Positions 48,450-61,250 of a stretch of DNA of 64,000 nucleotides are shown here, one piece after another. The position numbers and the translations under genes are program-made. Every line of letters starts with the position of its first letter. The first letter of the stretch is position 1. Location of the stretch: assembly GCA_023055505.1 (NCBI GenBank), contig JALIRH010000007.1:29183720-29247719 (forward strand), in the 5' to 3' direction. Source of the DNA: Callipepla californica brunnescens. Taxonomy: Eukaryota; Chordata; Aves; Galliformes; Odontophoridae. The notes under the pieces were generated by a model. It made no database searches and was not told the origin of the DNA. It was given only the letters and a program-made list of their open reading frames with translations.

Positions 48450-48519
48450 TTATCAGTGTTACACTTTCTGCCTATTTGTTAGATTATCAGCTCACTAAAG
48501 GCCTATCTGCATTTTATCT
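48450..48519 (-). promoter_or_regulatory. BACH2: Cluster of four WGATAR sites in a BACH2 intron
   Basis: TTATCA at 48450 and 48484, CTATCT at 48503 and TTATCT at 48514 are all WGATAR on the BACH2 strand, in one orientation within 70 bases. Chance expectation in such a length is well below one. Consistent with, but not proof of, a GATA-bound haematopoietic enhancer. Confidence 0.3.
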
Positions 48520-50239
48520 ATGCAGTATGATTAACAAAATTGCTCAGAAACTTAATGAGCTACTCACAGTATTTCTTTGATAAGATCTTCAGTGTTACTA
48601 CACACTTCATAAGCTCAGCAGCAGCGTGGGTCCCACAGCCATAAATACCAGCTGGGGTTTTTGGGTCCCTTTTGCACAACAGGGACTGTGGAGCACAAAG
48701 CCACTTCTCCTGGTAGTGGTGTCCCCTGGCCACTAGGTGGAACGACTGCAAAGCAAATTAAAAGCATTTTCTGTGCTGGGCCAGGGTTTCACCTGGCTGC
48801 AGAGCCTGAGGGTGACTCACAGCACTCCAGAGCAAGGCCACCTCTGCGCTGACTCAGGTTTTCGCTCCCAATAAGGCAGCATGATAACAAACAGCAGCAG
48901 GACAGATTTACAGCTGCTCTGCACTGGATGTTAGTGATGCAGCACAAGAACATATACTGGCCTCCCTGTGGTGCCCTGCGGACATGTCGGGTGTAAGAGG
49001 ATGAGGATGCTGGTCCAGCATGTGCCTTCATTCTGGCTGCTGAGATCTTACTCAGCAACACAACTCTCCTCCCTCCAACAACAGTCAGATCCAGAGGCGG
49101 AAAGCTTCCTTCCAAGCAAGCACCAGTGCTTCTCATTGCCCTTGGGGAGGAATTTCTCAAGTGCCAATGCTTTAAACTACCCAAGCAATAACTCTGATAG
49201 TAAATGCTTCTAAAGGTCGCTGTTAAAGGCAGCACAGTCTCTGTAGACTGAAGCTAAGTATCGATCTGGCCTCCATGGTGGGTCCCCATCATGGTCCCTC
49301 AGCCTTGCAACTGCCCACGTTCAGTTCCTTTGCCAGGAGAGCATCAGCAGAGCTGTGGGCATGCAGCGATTGCCCCCACACATTTGCAGGAGAGGCTTCA
49401 AAGCTGCACAGATCACAACCACACATCTCTGACGGAGGAGGTGAGAGCGGGATTTTACTGTGATTTGACCTGACTGATGCATCCCAGTGAAAACAATGAA
49501 CGAAACCAAGTCGATCTATGTTTCAAAAAGGAAACAGGCCATTTCTCTGATATATGTCTCTATTTACATACAAAAGCGACCTTTTCTAGATGAGTAAAAC
49601 AAATGTCAGCAATAATCTGTTTATTTTTTCCTCTACCATAAATAAGACGCCACATATCCAGGGTTTATTTGCTTTCAAACCTTATTTTCCATGTAAATTA
49701 ATGCCTAAGTTGACAGGTTAATTTGTGGGAGCCTCCACAGAGCACCTTGTCCAAGCTCATACACTGAGTTTCTGCTTCCCTGCCCTCCAAACATTTCCAT
49801 TATTCCTATCTCTGCCCACTTCTATTTCAACATTTATATGGTCTTGATGGGCTGCAAGAAGCAGGCAGAGAAAAGGCAACATGTACACACAAACCAGAAG
49901 AACAAAGAACAGGAAACACAAACCAAGAAGAGCAAAGTAAAGATCTGAGCTTATTAGAGGCTCGCTTCCCTTATCTTTCAAATCAGCCCAGAATCGGACT
50001 TCTATCATGCACCTGAAGCACTGGAAAAAAAATACGAAGGAGATGTGTTTGGTATGTCCACGCCCTCCTGAGTTCATGATACTGAGGAAAGGGCTGAAAA
50101 TAATGCTATGATAATCACCATCAAGAGGGTGGTTAAGCAGCATTAGCCATATTGAATTTAACAGCAAAATCTAGACAGCGGCCTTGAAGAAAACAAGCAC
50201 ACAAAACCTGTCTTAGTTCAGCCCAACACTGCTTTCTCT

Positions 50240-50410
50240 TTACAGGGCCCTGTAGAGTGTGATGCTCTGTTTAGTCTTAATCGATTTAAGCCATCAGACT
50301 TCCACTACTTCCTTTGGGAGATTATTGCCAGACTCTACTTAAAACCTCCTTGTGAGGAAATCTTCCTTCCCTTATTTTCCTCCTTCGTCTCTCGTGATAT
50401 TTCCTTTATG
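50240..50410. repeat. Possible ancient LINE (CR1/L3-like) remnant
   Basis: CTTCCACTACTTCCTTTGGG, then AGATTATTGCCAGACTCTAC and AGGAAATCTTCCTTCCCTTA, recall in order and spacing the 3' region of old amniote CR1/L3 repeats. The copy is very diverged; boundaries and orientation are uncertain. Confidence 0.3.
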
Positions 50411-52532
50411 CATTTCGAGTAATGCTTTTTCCTTCTGGAGAAAAAGCTGCAAAGCTGTGAGACTCTTTGTCTCCACATCTTCTGTAGTTGGTGCTAAAAC
50501 ATTTTAAAATCCTGGCTAATTCAAGGAAAACAACATTGATCACCATGGCAGAATAAGAAGCTTAGATGAGAGTCAGCAGTAAGAAAAGCTAGTAAGGAAG
50601 GCAGTATTACAGATGCAAATACAGAGCGTCTATCAGCCTGACATTTCTGTGGATGGGCTGGACTCGCTGTGTGCTGCAAAGTTCATTAGTGCATACTCAT
50701 TAACCAACTGCCCAGACTGCCAGATGTCTCAAAATCCCAGACAAACAGATAAAATCCTCCAATTCTGCACAGACAACATTTCTTATGGGGAGGGGAGAAA
50801 AAGAAAAGGGTTGTTTCTAAGAGAAATGTGCATGTCTGGTCACCCTGCCTCTGAAGGGCAACTCTATGAAATGCTGCATCTGGATCGGGTCAGTCCTAGC
50901 AAAATGCCAGCAAATGTGAGTTCAATTTGAAGAGGGGAAAAAGTGATTAAGGGAAAAGAAAAGATCACTGTAAACATGTAGGAATTTAAAACTTGGCAAG
51001 ATGGTATCTAAAATGGAGCAAGATAAGGTTTACAGTAATCTGATGCATGCTACCACCAAGAACAGGGAACTGTCTAGTTTGCTGTGGGGTGGTTTTGCTG
51101 ATTACAAGGAGAAGAAACTGAAGAAGTGAAAACGTCAGGAAGTTTTCCTGACTCTGAACCTAATGGTAAATTCAGTGAGAACACTTTCCAGGAAAGAGGA
51201 TGGACACTGTAAGTCTGAGTAAAAGCAAGTCAAAGCTAACAAAGCACAACCTTTTTCTGGTAGAGTGGATTTTGACAATTCGGTATGCCTTTTCTGGCCC
51301 TGGTTTCTGTGTTAGTGAGGACACATTGCCAACGACCTTCTCGAAAACAGCATCAAAGTTCAACAGCAAATGTTTGTAAAATAGTGTGTTTTAAAATAAA
51401 GAGTACGTGGGGCAACCTCAAAGGATTCTTTCTCCCTACCCCTCCAGTTACAGTAAGTTCTGCAGCACATTAGCTGCCAAATCCCACTGCATCACGGTGA
51501 ATTAGATGGTCAGAGCTTTGGATGTGCTGAGAACGCAGAAGTCCCGACTGAGCAGCGCACGTGCAGATGATTATCTTTGTGCATTTGAGTAGCCTTGTTG
51601 AAATCAATAGGAATACTGATGGGTGTTCTGTGAAGCATGGAAGCTACTTGTAGGATTATGGATTACATTTTTAGTACTGCGATTTTCAGGTTTAATTCAT
51701 CATCAGGCACCTAAAAGCAGTTAGAAAACTCACATCTTGAATCTCCAGACATCGATTTAATTACTAAGCCATTTTGTAGGGAAGGAAGAAACAAAAATTG
51801 AATCAAACCTCACATGCTGAATATCAAATCCCAAACTGAATATTAATTTAAAACAATCGGGTAGAAACATATGAGAAATGTGACCATTTCTTGTGGAAGC
51901 AGAAATAAATCCATTAGTTACACACTGCTTTGCAGTGGCCCTATCGTGGTACCCATTTTGTTAACAGTTTATCCTTGCTCGTGCAGTCTGAAGGCATCTG
52001 TGTAGACTGCTTAAATCCATCCCAGCCCTCGAGTTTGACTGATAAGCCCAAGGATGCAGAAAACAAACTATGAACTGCCTCACTCGGCCAGCATGTTCCT
52101 AACACTCCAACTTATATAATCAAACACACGCTAGAAATAGGAGATAAGATTAGTGACAGTTAACTGCTGCTATTTTTTGTTCCACAGCCTGAAGAAGGTC
52201 TCGGGGATTAAACATTAACTCTAATCTTATTTGCTAAAATTAGCACACACTGTATTCTTTTTCTTTTGCAGCCAATTGCAAGTATAGCGCATAAGTTATT
52301 TTCAGAGTGTAATCTGATAACTAAAATCAGTCACTGAGCTGTTATTCCATTAAGAGTTAAGAGACTTCCTTGTTATTTACTTGTTATTTTTACTGGGGAT
52401 GGTGAAGCCTGGCAGAGCCTGTTTTTCCTAGCTTAAGGTTATTCGGTTTTGGAAAACTATCTGAAAGATGTAAATACATTACGAGGCCCAAACAGGTGAG
52501 TTGTGTGCGAAATGCCCAGTGCTAGATGTCCC

Positions 52533-52751
52533 ATAGAGTCACGGAATCATTAAGGTTGGAGATCACTAAGATCTTCAAGTCCAACTACCAACCCACCCCA
52601 CCGTCCCCACTAACTGTGTCCCTCAGTGCCACATCCACACAGTTCTTGAACACCTCCAGATGCACTGACCCCAGCATCTCCCTGGGCAGCCTGTGCTGCT
52701 GCCTCACCACCTCTCCAGAGAAGAATTTTTACCTAATATCCAACCTGATTT
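52533..52751 (-). mobile_element. CR1 LINE 3'-end fragment
   Basis: ATAGAGTCACGGAATCATTA, AGGTTGGAGATCACTAAGAT, GTGCCACATCCACACAGTTC, CCCTGGGCAGCCTGTGCTGC and CCTAATATCCAACCTGATT read as the reverse complement of a CR1 3' end. The subfamily appears to differ from the 34313 copy, judging by the 'GTCCCTCAGTGCCACATCC' segment. Confidence 0.9.
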
Positions 52752-55700
52752 ACCTCTTTATATGCACACGGTAATCCTGCACACAATAAGAAACTGTTCG
52801 AAAATGGTGATCCTTGTACATAGCGCAGGAATGCATGAGAGGCAGGAACAAGTCAGATAAGGACCAGATTGAGCAGAGTACTTTCCCAAGCCAGTGGCAT
52901 GGTGTAGGAAATGCCACTGCATTTTTCTCCTCTTCGGCTTACCAGTGTTTAAATGTGCTCTCACCAGCAGCTCCCAGAGGCATTTTCCCTATCTGCTCAC
53001 AAAGCCGTGAAGCTCCTAAAATGAGTCAACACTATTTGAAAGTCAGCTTGGGTGAGAAGCACCAGATGCAGGCATTTGTAGCATCTGGGCTCTTAAACAG
53101 GAGAGGAACTTAAAAGTTGCGGGTGGAGAAGGCTGATGAAGAGAGGCTGTTGTTTCCACTTTAAAAACACTTTTAAAATGAAGCAGATATCCTGCTGGCC
53201 TATGTTTTCCACTTTACTGCATCAAGCAGCGTGTGCAGATTTGGGCAGAAGGGCGATTTGAAGTTTGGAAGGTATTTATCTCTGTGTCCTATCCTTACCT
53301 CCTGAAACTGCAGGGGAAATAAAGGTGTGAGCAGGAAACTGAGCGGAGATGACTATCTGGACTAACAGTCCCCCATGAACAAATGGACAGCCTTGGGATG
53401 TCACGTCTGCTGTCAGCTCCCTTAAGACTATGCTTGCTCAAGGAGCTGGGACCACTGGACCAAGCAGTCAGAGTGCAAACCTTTGTCAGAATGGAGATCT
53501 CCATGTTTATTTCACAACAATGGGGTTTATGTTCCCTTTTTACTCTACAGCATGAACTACAGCACAAGTCCAAGTATCAAGGAATTAGGACTCTGGCTCC
53601 AACCCACCATTCAGTGCTATGCTGGCATAGCCTGAATTGCCTGACCCTGTTTTTTGTCACCTGAAGATGCAGGAGCCACCCTTCTGCTTGGCTACCTGGT
53701 GCCTGCAGAGTATCACAATGATCCCCGGTGGAAGGTGAGGCACTGCAACATGAGCTGGGGAGGAAGCAGAGGTCACCCATCGCACACTCACCCCGAGGGC
53801 AGAAACCAATGACTGTAAACTGCGACTGTCACTCCTGTCACTCTGCGAGAAGTGCGTCAGTGCTGACAGAATGGCAAGTGCTTCAGAATTGATTGCCTGC
53901 TGCAAGGATGGCGTAAGCAGCAAGGGGATCGATGCTCGTGTTATTGGTTATGTCAGCATTCGCCTACACATGACTTTGGGATGGAGTGTGGGAGCTCAGG
54001 CAGCCATACACATGGGTCTTTCCAAATCACGTTCACTGCAGTAACGGTGCCAGCTTCAAAGCATTCTCAAAATCTTCAGTTCTTGAGCATGGGACCAAGA
54101 ATGTCAGGTGAACCAAAGAGGGAGATGGAATCAAAAGATGGTTTAGAAATAAAATTAAAAAAAAAAAAAGAAAAAGGAAAGCAGTGAAAGTCAAAATTAA
54201 TTTCTGATTTAACTGCAATGCTTATTTCAGTGTAAGACTTCAACTTTTATTTATCCAGTTACTGAAATCCAACTAAAATTATCTTGACCTTTCAAAAATG
54301 AGATTGGTTTCAAATGAGAATGAAGACTTTGCTTTTGAAAATCCCGACGGTATCCTTGGGGATGTTCAACATCTTTCCCATCCAGAGAAATATTCACAGA
54401 AAATTAATTTGTTGAATTCGCCACAGGCTTCAGTCTTCCCAAATTCCAGTTTCCAGAATACAATGTTTATTAAGAGATAGGGTAGAAATCACCAAGCATA
54501 AGCATAAATGTTTTGCTGCTGACACAGTTCTGCTCAGGAAACAGGAGGCATCACTGCAAAATGTGTACGTGAATATATTTGCAAAAAGAAAACATTAGAG
54601 GACTGGAAGATGTGCTGCTTGCCCATGTCAGGGAAGCACTGCCTGGATCACATTAGATGGCCCATGGCACACCCAGCCTGGGGGTTTGGGGCCAGAATGT
54701 TCACAGCACACACGACATACAAGGATGTTTGCCCACAGCAAGCCACAGCGTGGCAGATTTTATTATAAAAACCTTGTTCTGTAACTCATATTACAGTTAC
54801 ACACTGAACTGAATACTGCCTGTGATGCTGTAAGACAAGCTGGAGCGACAATGGAAGTGCCTCTGTTTGGAAAAAAATGGCCTGATTTCACCTTAATGAA
54901 CATCAGTGGATGGAGACAAGCTTTTCCTAAGTAATTAGATAGCTTGGTCCATGTTGTTGATGCTAGGGCTGCCTAGGGTGTAGTTGGAGAACATAGAACA
55001 TTCAGAAAGTACAGCCAGGGGAGCACCTGCAGGCAGAAATAGGTGAGGGAGCCTAGAGGTGAATCTCTAGGCTGGTATGTCCACACTCCTCATGGAGGTG
55101 TTAGAAAGAACATTAGAGGTGTTTCAAACAACTTTCCTCCAAGGAACTAACTCAACGATGACATGCCCGAATCAACAAAGAATACGTACAAATCAGTGGC
55201 ACTGATTACCACTTTAAACACATGGGCATAAACTGGAAAACAAAGCAAAAGGGAAAGCACAGCTGTGGTATCTGGTGGTATGCAGTACACTTGTTTTTCC
55301 TATGCAGCTTGTACCTTAAGAGATGTGGACGGCGGTAATGAAGGAAGGCACAAGTGAGCTGCTCAGCAGAAGCGTTAGAAGAAATAGAACAGATTTTAAC
55401 CCAAGAGCATAATCAGAAGTGGAGCTGTGATTTAAAATTAAAATCAGTACCATATTTTTTTTTGCAAAAGGAAAACTAAACTGACCCCCAGATTAAAAAA
55501 GAAAAAGAAAAAAAAAAAGTGTTGAGCAGTGAGGAAGGCGAAGGAAGGAGTGGGAAAGTTTTCACCGAATATAAATTGTGAGAGAGAAGTCTGCGAAAGA
55601 TCTGTTTAGGTTCATATCATGAGCCAAACTGGGGAGGAAAAGGGAAAACAAAAGGGAGTTTGAGAACTTCTAGAATTAAAGAAAAAAGAAACTCTAGAAG

Positions 55701-58700
55701 CCTGCAAGTAGCAAATATCAAAATAGGAAGAAAATGAGGTTAAACGTAGAAATTTGCTAATTCAGAGGGTGGTTGGAGGAGTGGTTCAGAGTTTCCGAAG
55801 CTGCAATTAATACATAAGCAAATATAACAACACAGAAAAACTAGAAAGACCTGCAAATGTCACAAATACTCCTCTCTCCCAAGCCTGGCAGAATGTATTT
55901 AAGTGAATAAGCTATATACGTAGTAATACAATGTACTAAACATGCTAATTATTCTACAAAAATAAGAAACACTTCACAGCAAGGAATTTCCCTACAAAGC
56001 CTACAGTTACACTTTGCTGGTGTAGGAGAGGAAGAAACAGGCTGTCCTATGTATTACTTGGAAAAGCACCAGGTTGCGTTACAGGGAAGGGAATTGAGAT
56101 GGGAGACAAAGGAGCTGAGGCAGCAGCAGGCTCAGGAGACCGGCCTGGATCACACCACTGCAGTTCACAGATGCTCTGCCATGACTCTCCAGGGCTGGCA
56201 GGAGCTGGGAGCTGCTGCGGACAATGCAGCTCCCAGCACTTCCCATGACAGTGTGCCAGCTCAGCACAACACAGAAAAACTTCCTCGTGCCGGGAGAGCA
56301 GGGAGCAGAGCCCAGCAACTCCTCCACTACTTCAAAGCCAGAGAAGCTTTGCAGGGCTGTGGGAGGATTGGAACGTCAAGCGTTTCACTATTCTGGCATA
56401 ATTACGCAATTACAATTATTAACAGGCAAGCTGAAACCCCATGTAAATACCTCGTTTTTCTCCAGGCACTGAGTTCCTAAAACAAAAACGGCCAAATGCT
56501 GCATGTGTTCCAATTTTCCTCCTGTTCCTCCATCCAGCCTTTAAATTTCTGGGATTTAGTCAGGTAATGTCACCTCAGAAATGTTCTCCACGTGAAAAAA
56601 AAAGATGGCATTTCCACCTTGACTTCTAGCTAGATATCACTAGCTTCCCTGTTCTGGTAGGGAGGGGTCAGGAACTTCAAAGCTTTTTGTGCACCTGTGG
56701 GGTGATATATGCCCACATACACCCACTCTGGACACAGAGAAAGAGGCAAAAGAAGGTGAAGGTGTGTGAAAAGGAGTGAATTAATCCCATCTGCTCTGAA
56801 AAGATCATTTTCGCCTTGTGTTTCCATTACCGTCATATTATTATCACACTAGAGTGCTTCTAAAAGGCTACAGTTCTGGCAGCCAGTGTCATTACGGCTG
56901 CTCAGATTATTAACAGTATAAATAAACTCTTAGAGACACTACTAAGAAAATATTAACTACAATTATCACTGTCTGATAAAATAATGAACAGTGAAGTGTT
57001 ATTCTGCCATCTCAGTCACCAGTGCACATTTATGAGTGCTGTGAGTAATGAAAAACAGTTTGTTTGCATACTGAATCAGCCTGGAATTGGTTCTTTCTGT
57101 TTTATTTTGTTTTTTTATAAAGACACTTTGAATTAGCATCTTTCAATCAGTACAGGCTGAAGCTCTATGTCTGCAGAAATGTACTATACCTCCTGTCCTG
57201 CAGCATGCAACCCTATTAACTCTAAGAGAGCACAAAACTGTGCCGGTAGCAACACACACTTTGGCCCGAGGCTCGTTGGGGCCACCAGCAGTGGAGCCAC
57301 AGAGGAGTAATCTTCCTTTCTATGTGGGCAGAAACTCTAAAATCTTCCTACAAACAAATTCTTGGGTCTCATTGTTTCTTCTACCTACGCAGGGAACAAC
57401 GGCCCAGGTGAAGTCCATAGTGTTTCCTGCAGGAACCCTCCCCCAACCCACCCTGATTTTGCTTTGAGTGCTCATTTCTCGTTAAGCACCCAGCGATGCT
57501 CTCAAGCTCCAGCCTTCACTTACAGCAGTGGGGAGCCTGGGTTAGGTTTTTAATTAACAGAAGTTATTATTTCCCTGCAAGCACGGAGAAAGAGAGTTCT
57601 TAATGACTTGGGGAGATGGAGAGTGACTGAAGAGAAGCTTCTGGCCTGTCCCCTTAGCAACACCTTCCTCAGCAGGTAATTTGCATATTTGCTTCTTGCT
57701 ACAGTTGATTTAGGGTGTCATCATCTGTCCATTAGTGGACATGACGATTAAGTGAAGTAAGGTCTGAGGACCTCAAGCTGCTTACTGTGGGGTAGTCATG
57801 CTGAAGCTCTGATTTGGGAATCCTGTTTTCACAAGGATGCTGCCCTGGTTCAGGAGAGGCCTCCCTCCCCACCCAGCCCTGTGGAACCATCAGACTCCAG
57901 TCCCAAACAAAGACACCTTTCCAAAAAAACATCAAGCAAAGTCCCTGTTCCTCTCAGCTGTTTCGTACCAGGCCACCACTACTGTACCTGACCATCAGCA
58001 GGGAGGGATAAAGGTGAAGGCTGACTCCTGCTGGGGTGCAGAACCGACCCCACAATTTTGAGGAAAGGTCTGCACACAACAGATGCAAAATGAACGCTTC
58101 TCCATCAAGGCTGGCAGGGAAGCTCATGTTTTGGGGTAACAGGAGGGAGATGTGGTTAGCATGAGCCATGTTATAAGGTTCCACCTGAGAGCACAGACTT
58201 GGCCCAGGGTGAGTGTGCTTCAGGCTCCTCGGGAGCGGCCACGACCGAGCTGATGAGGAGAAAATGAAAGACAGGGATGGCAGCGAAAATACAACCGGAA
58301 AGGAAGGCAATAATGTAATGTCAAGAAAGAGCAAAGGAAAGGGGATTTCCCTTAATCTAAGTCAGAAAAGCACTGCAGTTTGCCTTCAGTGCTTTTATTT
58401 CACCCCCCCCCCCCCGCCCTTTTTATGTGTCCTTTTCACAATCTGTCCAGCATCTCATGTTCCCTGCCTGCTCTCTGCTACGCGTCTAGAAGCCTTTTGT
58501 TGCCCTAACCCCACCTTCAGCATGTCACTGTGCTCCCAGCCCAGGAACATAGGCAGGCACTGCACAGCCCAGGGCTCTCGCTATCCCCATCACTACACCA
58601 CCGTGAGAGAGCAAGTGAGATGGGGTGCTGAGGCAGGAAGAAGCTTGCAGCAGACTCGCCTGTCCCTGCCTGTCAGCAGAAGGGGAAGGAGACCTTGCTG

Positions 58701-60210
58701 GGAGAGAGGGAGTGATCTGCTCCCCCCCCCCCAATAAACATTACAGCTAGGACAAATCTCCGCTCCTTGGTGGGGAAGAGCCATGTTGCAGCATTCTTCC
58801 CGATTTCCCCTGCAGCGTCCTCCTCATCCTTTGCAGCAGTTGGCCTCTTTTGGACGCCTAAACAGGTTAGACGTGGCTTGCCCTGAATAAGTCACCTACA
58901 TTAATTTTTCCTCTTTAATTAAAGAGTTCCTCTGTGAACCAACTCTTGTGAGCTTCTTTGTTGAGAGGAAGAAAATGATGTACTGTTCCACACACATTTA
59001 CAAAGACAAATATACAAATGAATTCTGCTCTGCAAGAAGCCCCAGTGGAAAGGAAAACACAGAGAATGGTGAAGGAATTGCTTAAGAAGAATCGAAGTTC
59101 ATTTTAAATCAGTGTACCGTGTACAAATGCTGTCTTACAAATAGGATTATTTAATTTAAACCTTAGATCTGTCAAGTTCCATTACTTCAAATGGAGCCTG
59201 TCGTTTCTTGACTTCATTATAAATCAGGATTATATTACAATTTATGTTAGGTTAAGTCACTGCTTCGATAGGAGGCAGGGAAAAAAAAATTACACAGCAG
59301 TCAGTAAATAGAGCAAAGTCATTGCACTGTTCTTGAAAGGCAAAAAGTCATCTTGCTAAATGAGGGTCCAAGTTGTCCTGTACCAAGACTGTTACTAATA
59401 AATAAAAGACCTCTGGGAAAAGTGCTGAGCATACGCTGGATCTATTTTCAGCTTGCATCAGCAGCTGCTGCCCCTGGGATCGCATCTTTGCTCATACCCT
59501 ACACCATATGTAATCACTCCAGTGCTGCAACCAGTAAGATAATGAAAGAGCATGGCATAAATCTATACTTGAGTGGAATGCTAAATGAGAAAAATAATAC
59601 AAAAAAGAGGGAAATAAACCACATTTTCAAGTCATTAGGAAGAAAGACTTTGACATATGAAGTGTTGCAGCCATTAATAGCACTTATCATATAGAGTGGA
59701 GACAAAGAGACAAATTAATCAAACTGACAGAACTGGGACATTTTATGCTAATGCAGGCTCCTGGGTTTTAGTTTGTATTCCTCTGTGTCTGGAAAACTGA
59801 TACCATTACAGGGCAGGAAATTGCATGAATAACATGCAACAGATCATAAAAATTCACACACCAAGTGCAGAAACACTGCCAAAAGCACTGTAAAAACAAG
59901 GCTAGAGACCTCAACAGAGGAACTACCAACAGCTAATGAATGCAAATAAGTACAGGAATATTTCCCATTCATGCATAACAATTAGACATAGGCTGTGACT
60001 CCTCAATCTCCAATAGCGTAGGTAAAATAAAGCCTGGAGAGCTAACATGCAGAGAGCTAAGGGTAACTCCTGCCCAGGCCAGTTCTGAATTTGTTTGCAG
60101 TGTCGCAGCCAGCAGCTTAAAGCCACTGGGGAACAGGCACAGCCAAGTATTGTCTCTGACTAAACGTATGGTTAAATTCAAGTCAGCACTGCAGTAGAAA
60201 AGACACGATC

Positions 60211-60308
60211 CTGGGCAACCTGTTCTGGGTGTCCCTGCTTGAGCAGGGGGTTGGACCAGATGACCTCCAGAGGTCCCTTCCTGCCTCAGCCGTGCTGTGA
60301 TTCTGTGA
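60211..60308 (+). mobile_element. CR1 LINE 3'-terminal fragment
   Basis: It reads GAGCAGGGGGTTGGACCAGA, TGACCTCCAGAGGTCCCTTC and CTGTGATTCTGTGAAA, the sense-strand CR1 end with the ATTCTGTG tail variant. About 100 bases remain. Confidence 0.88.
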
Positions 60309-61118
60309 AAGGCAGGTGAAAGAGGAAATAAAATAGACCCACAACACAGCCTATAGTCTCACAAAGTGAAAATCCCTTCACCACAGTGCAAATCAACAGC
60401 ATATGGTAAAATCCCTTTCAAATAACAACTTTCATATCACTTGTTTAGGAAACACAAAATGCACTTGCTCTCCTAAGCCACAGCTGCGTTGTAAGGGGCA
60501 GGAAATGGGAAGAACGACAGGAATGCTGGGCAGGGCATGGTGCAACATAAGACCTTGCCAAGGTTACTACATTTGCCGTGAAGACTTCTCAAGGACCTTT
60601 AAAAAATCCTGGCAAATCAGATCACTGGGGAAGCACAGAGAGCTCGTCAGCCACACGGACACCAAATAACAAATACAGTCACAGCATTTCTTGTTGCTGC
60701 TTGGTTCGTAAAACAGTGACTCTTCCTTCTTGATACCCTTAGCTGTAGCTATCATACAACCCTAAGGAGAGGAGTAACTGTCAGGGAGTAAAAGGAGTAA
60801 AGCTGATACCTTTTGGAGCCACATAATTTCCAACACTGCTCTCATCCTTCCCAGAATAGAAAAGATGCAGCTGATGGTATTGAGCAAGGCTATCTCAGTG
60901 CCAGCCCTACATGCATACAGAGGTGATGAAATGCCAGCTTGCCATGGAGTTACTGTTTTCCTGAAGAATGAGGAGACTTCAAGCCCCTCCCACATGAACA
61001 TGGAGACCCTGTGCTCAATGGCAGCAGGGCAGGCACAGGAACATCCTCCTCTCTACACAATGCAGAACCTCACTCCTACCTGTTCCTCAGCAGATCCCTG
61101 GGGAGACATGACAGGGTT

Positions 61119-61147
61119 TTAGTCACATTTAGTCACATTTTAGTCAC
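61119..61147. repeat. Short tandem repeat of TTAGTCACAT-type unit
   Basis: TTTAGTCACATTTAGTCACA followed by TTTTAGTCACG: three copies of an approximately 10-base unit, just left of a CR1 tail. Confidence 0.85.
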
Positions 61148-61174
61148 GTAGGGTGCTTGGCCTGGTATCAAAAA

Positions 61175-61250
61175 ATCATATAATCATAAACTCATAGAAT
61201 AGCTCAGGTTGGAAGAGACCTTCAGGATCATCAAGTCCAACTCCAACCTA
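61175..61250 (-). mobile_element. CR1 LINE 3'-terminal fragment
   Basis: AATCATAAACTCATAGAATA, CTCAGGTTGGAAGAGACC and CATCAAGTCCAACTCC are the reverse complement of the CR1 3' terminus. Only about 75 bases remain. Confidence 0.85.

Noticed and set aside
49757..50167. 136-codon minus-strand open frame with hydrophobic stretch
   Set aside because: No family resemblance; the hydrophobic character comes from T-rich codons on the minus strand of an AT-rich intron.
56049..56480. 143-codon plus-strand open frame
   Set aside because: Gln/Ala-rich without family features; local GC-richer intron sequence explains the length.
58213..58737. 174-codon plus-strand open frame near 58.4 kb
   Set aside because: It runs across a C homopolymer and has no recognisable domain. 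It is intronic and opposite in strand to BACH2.
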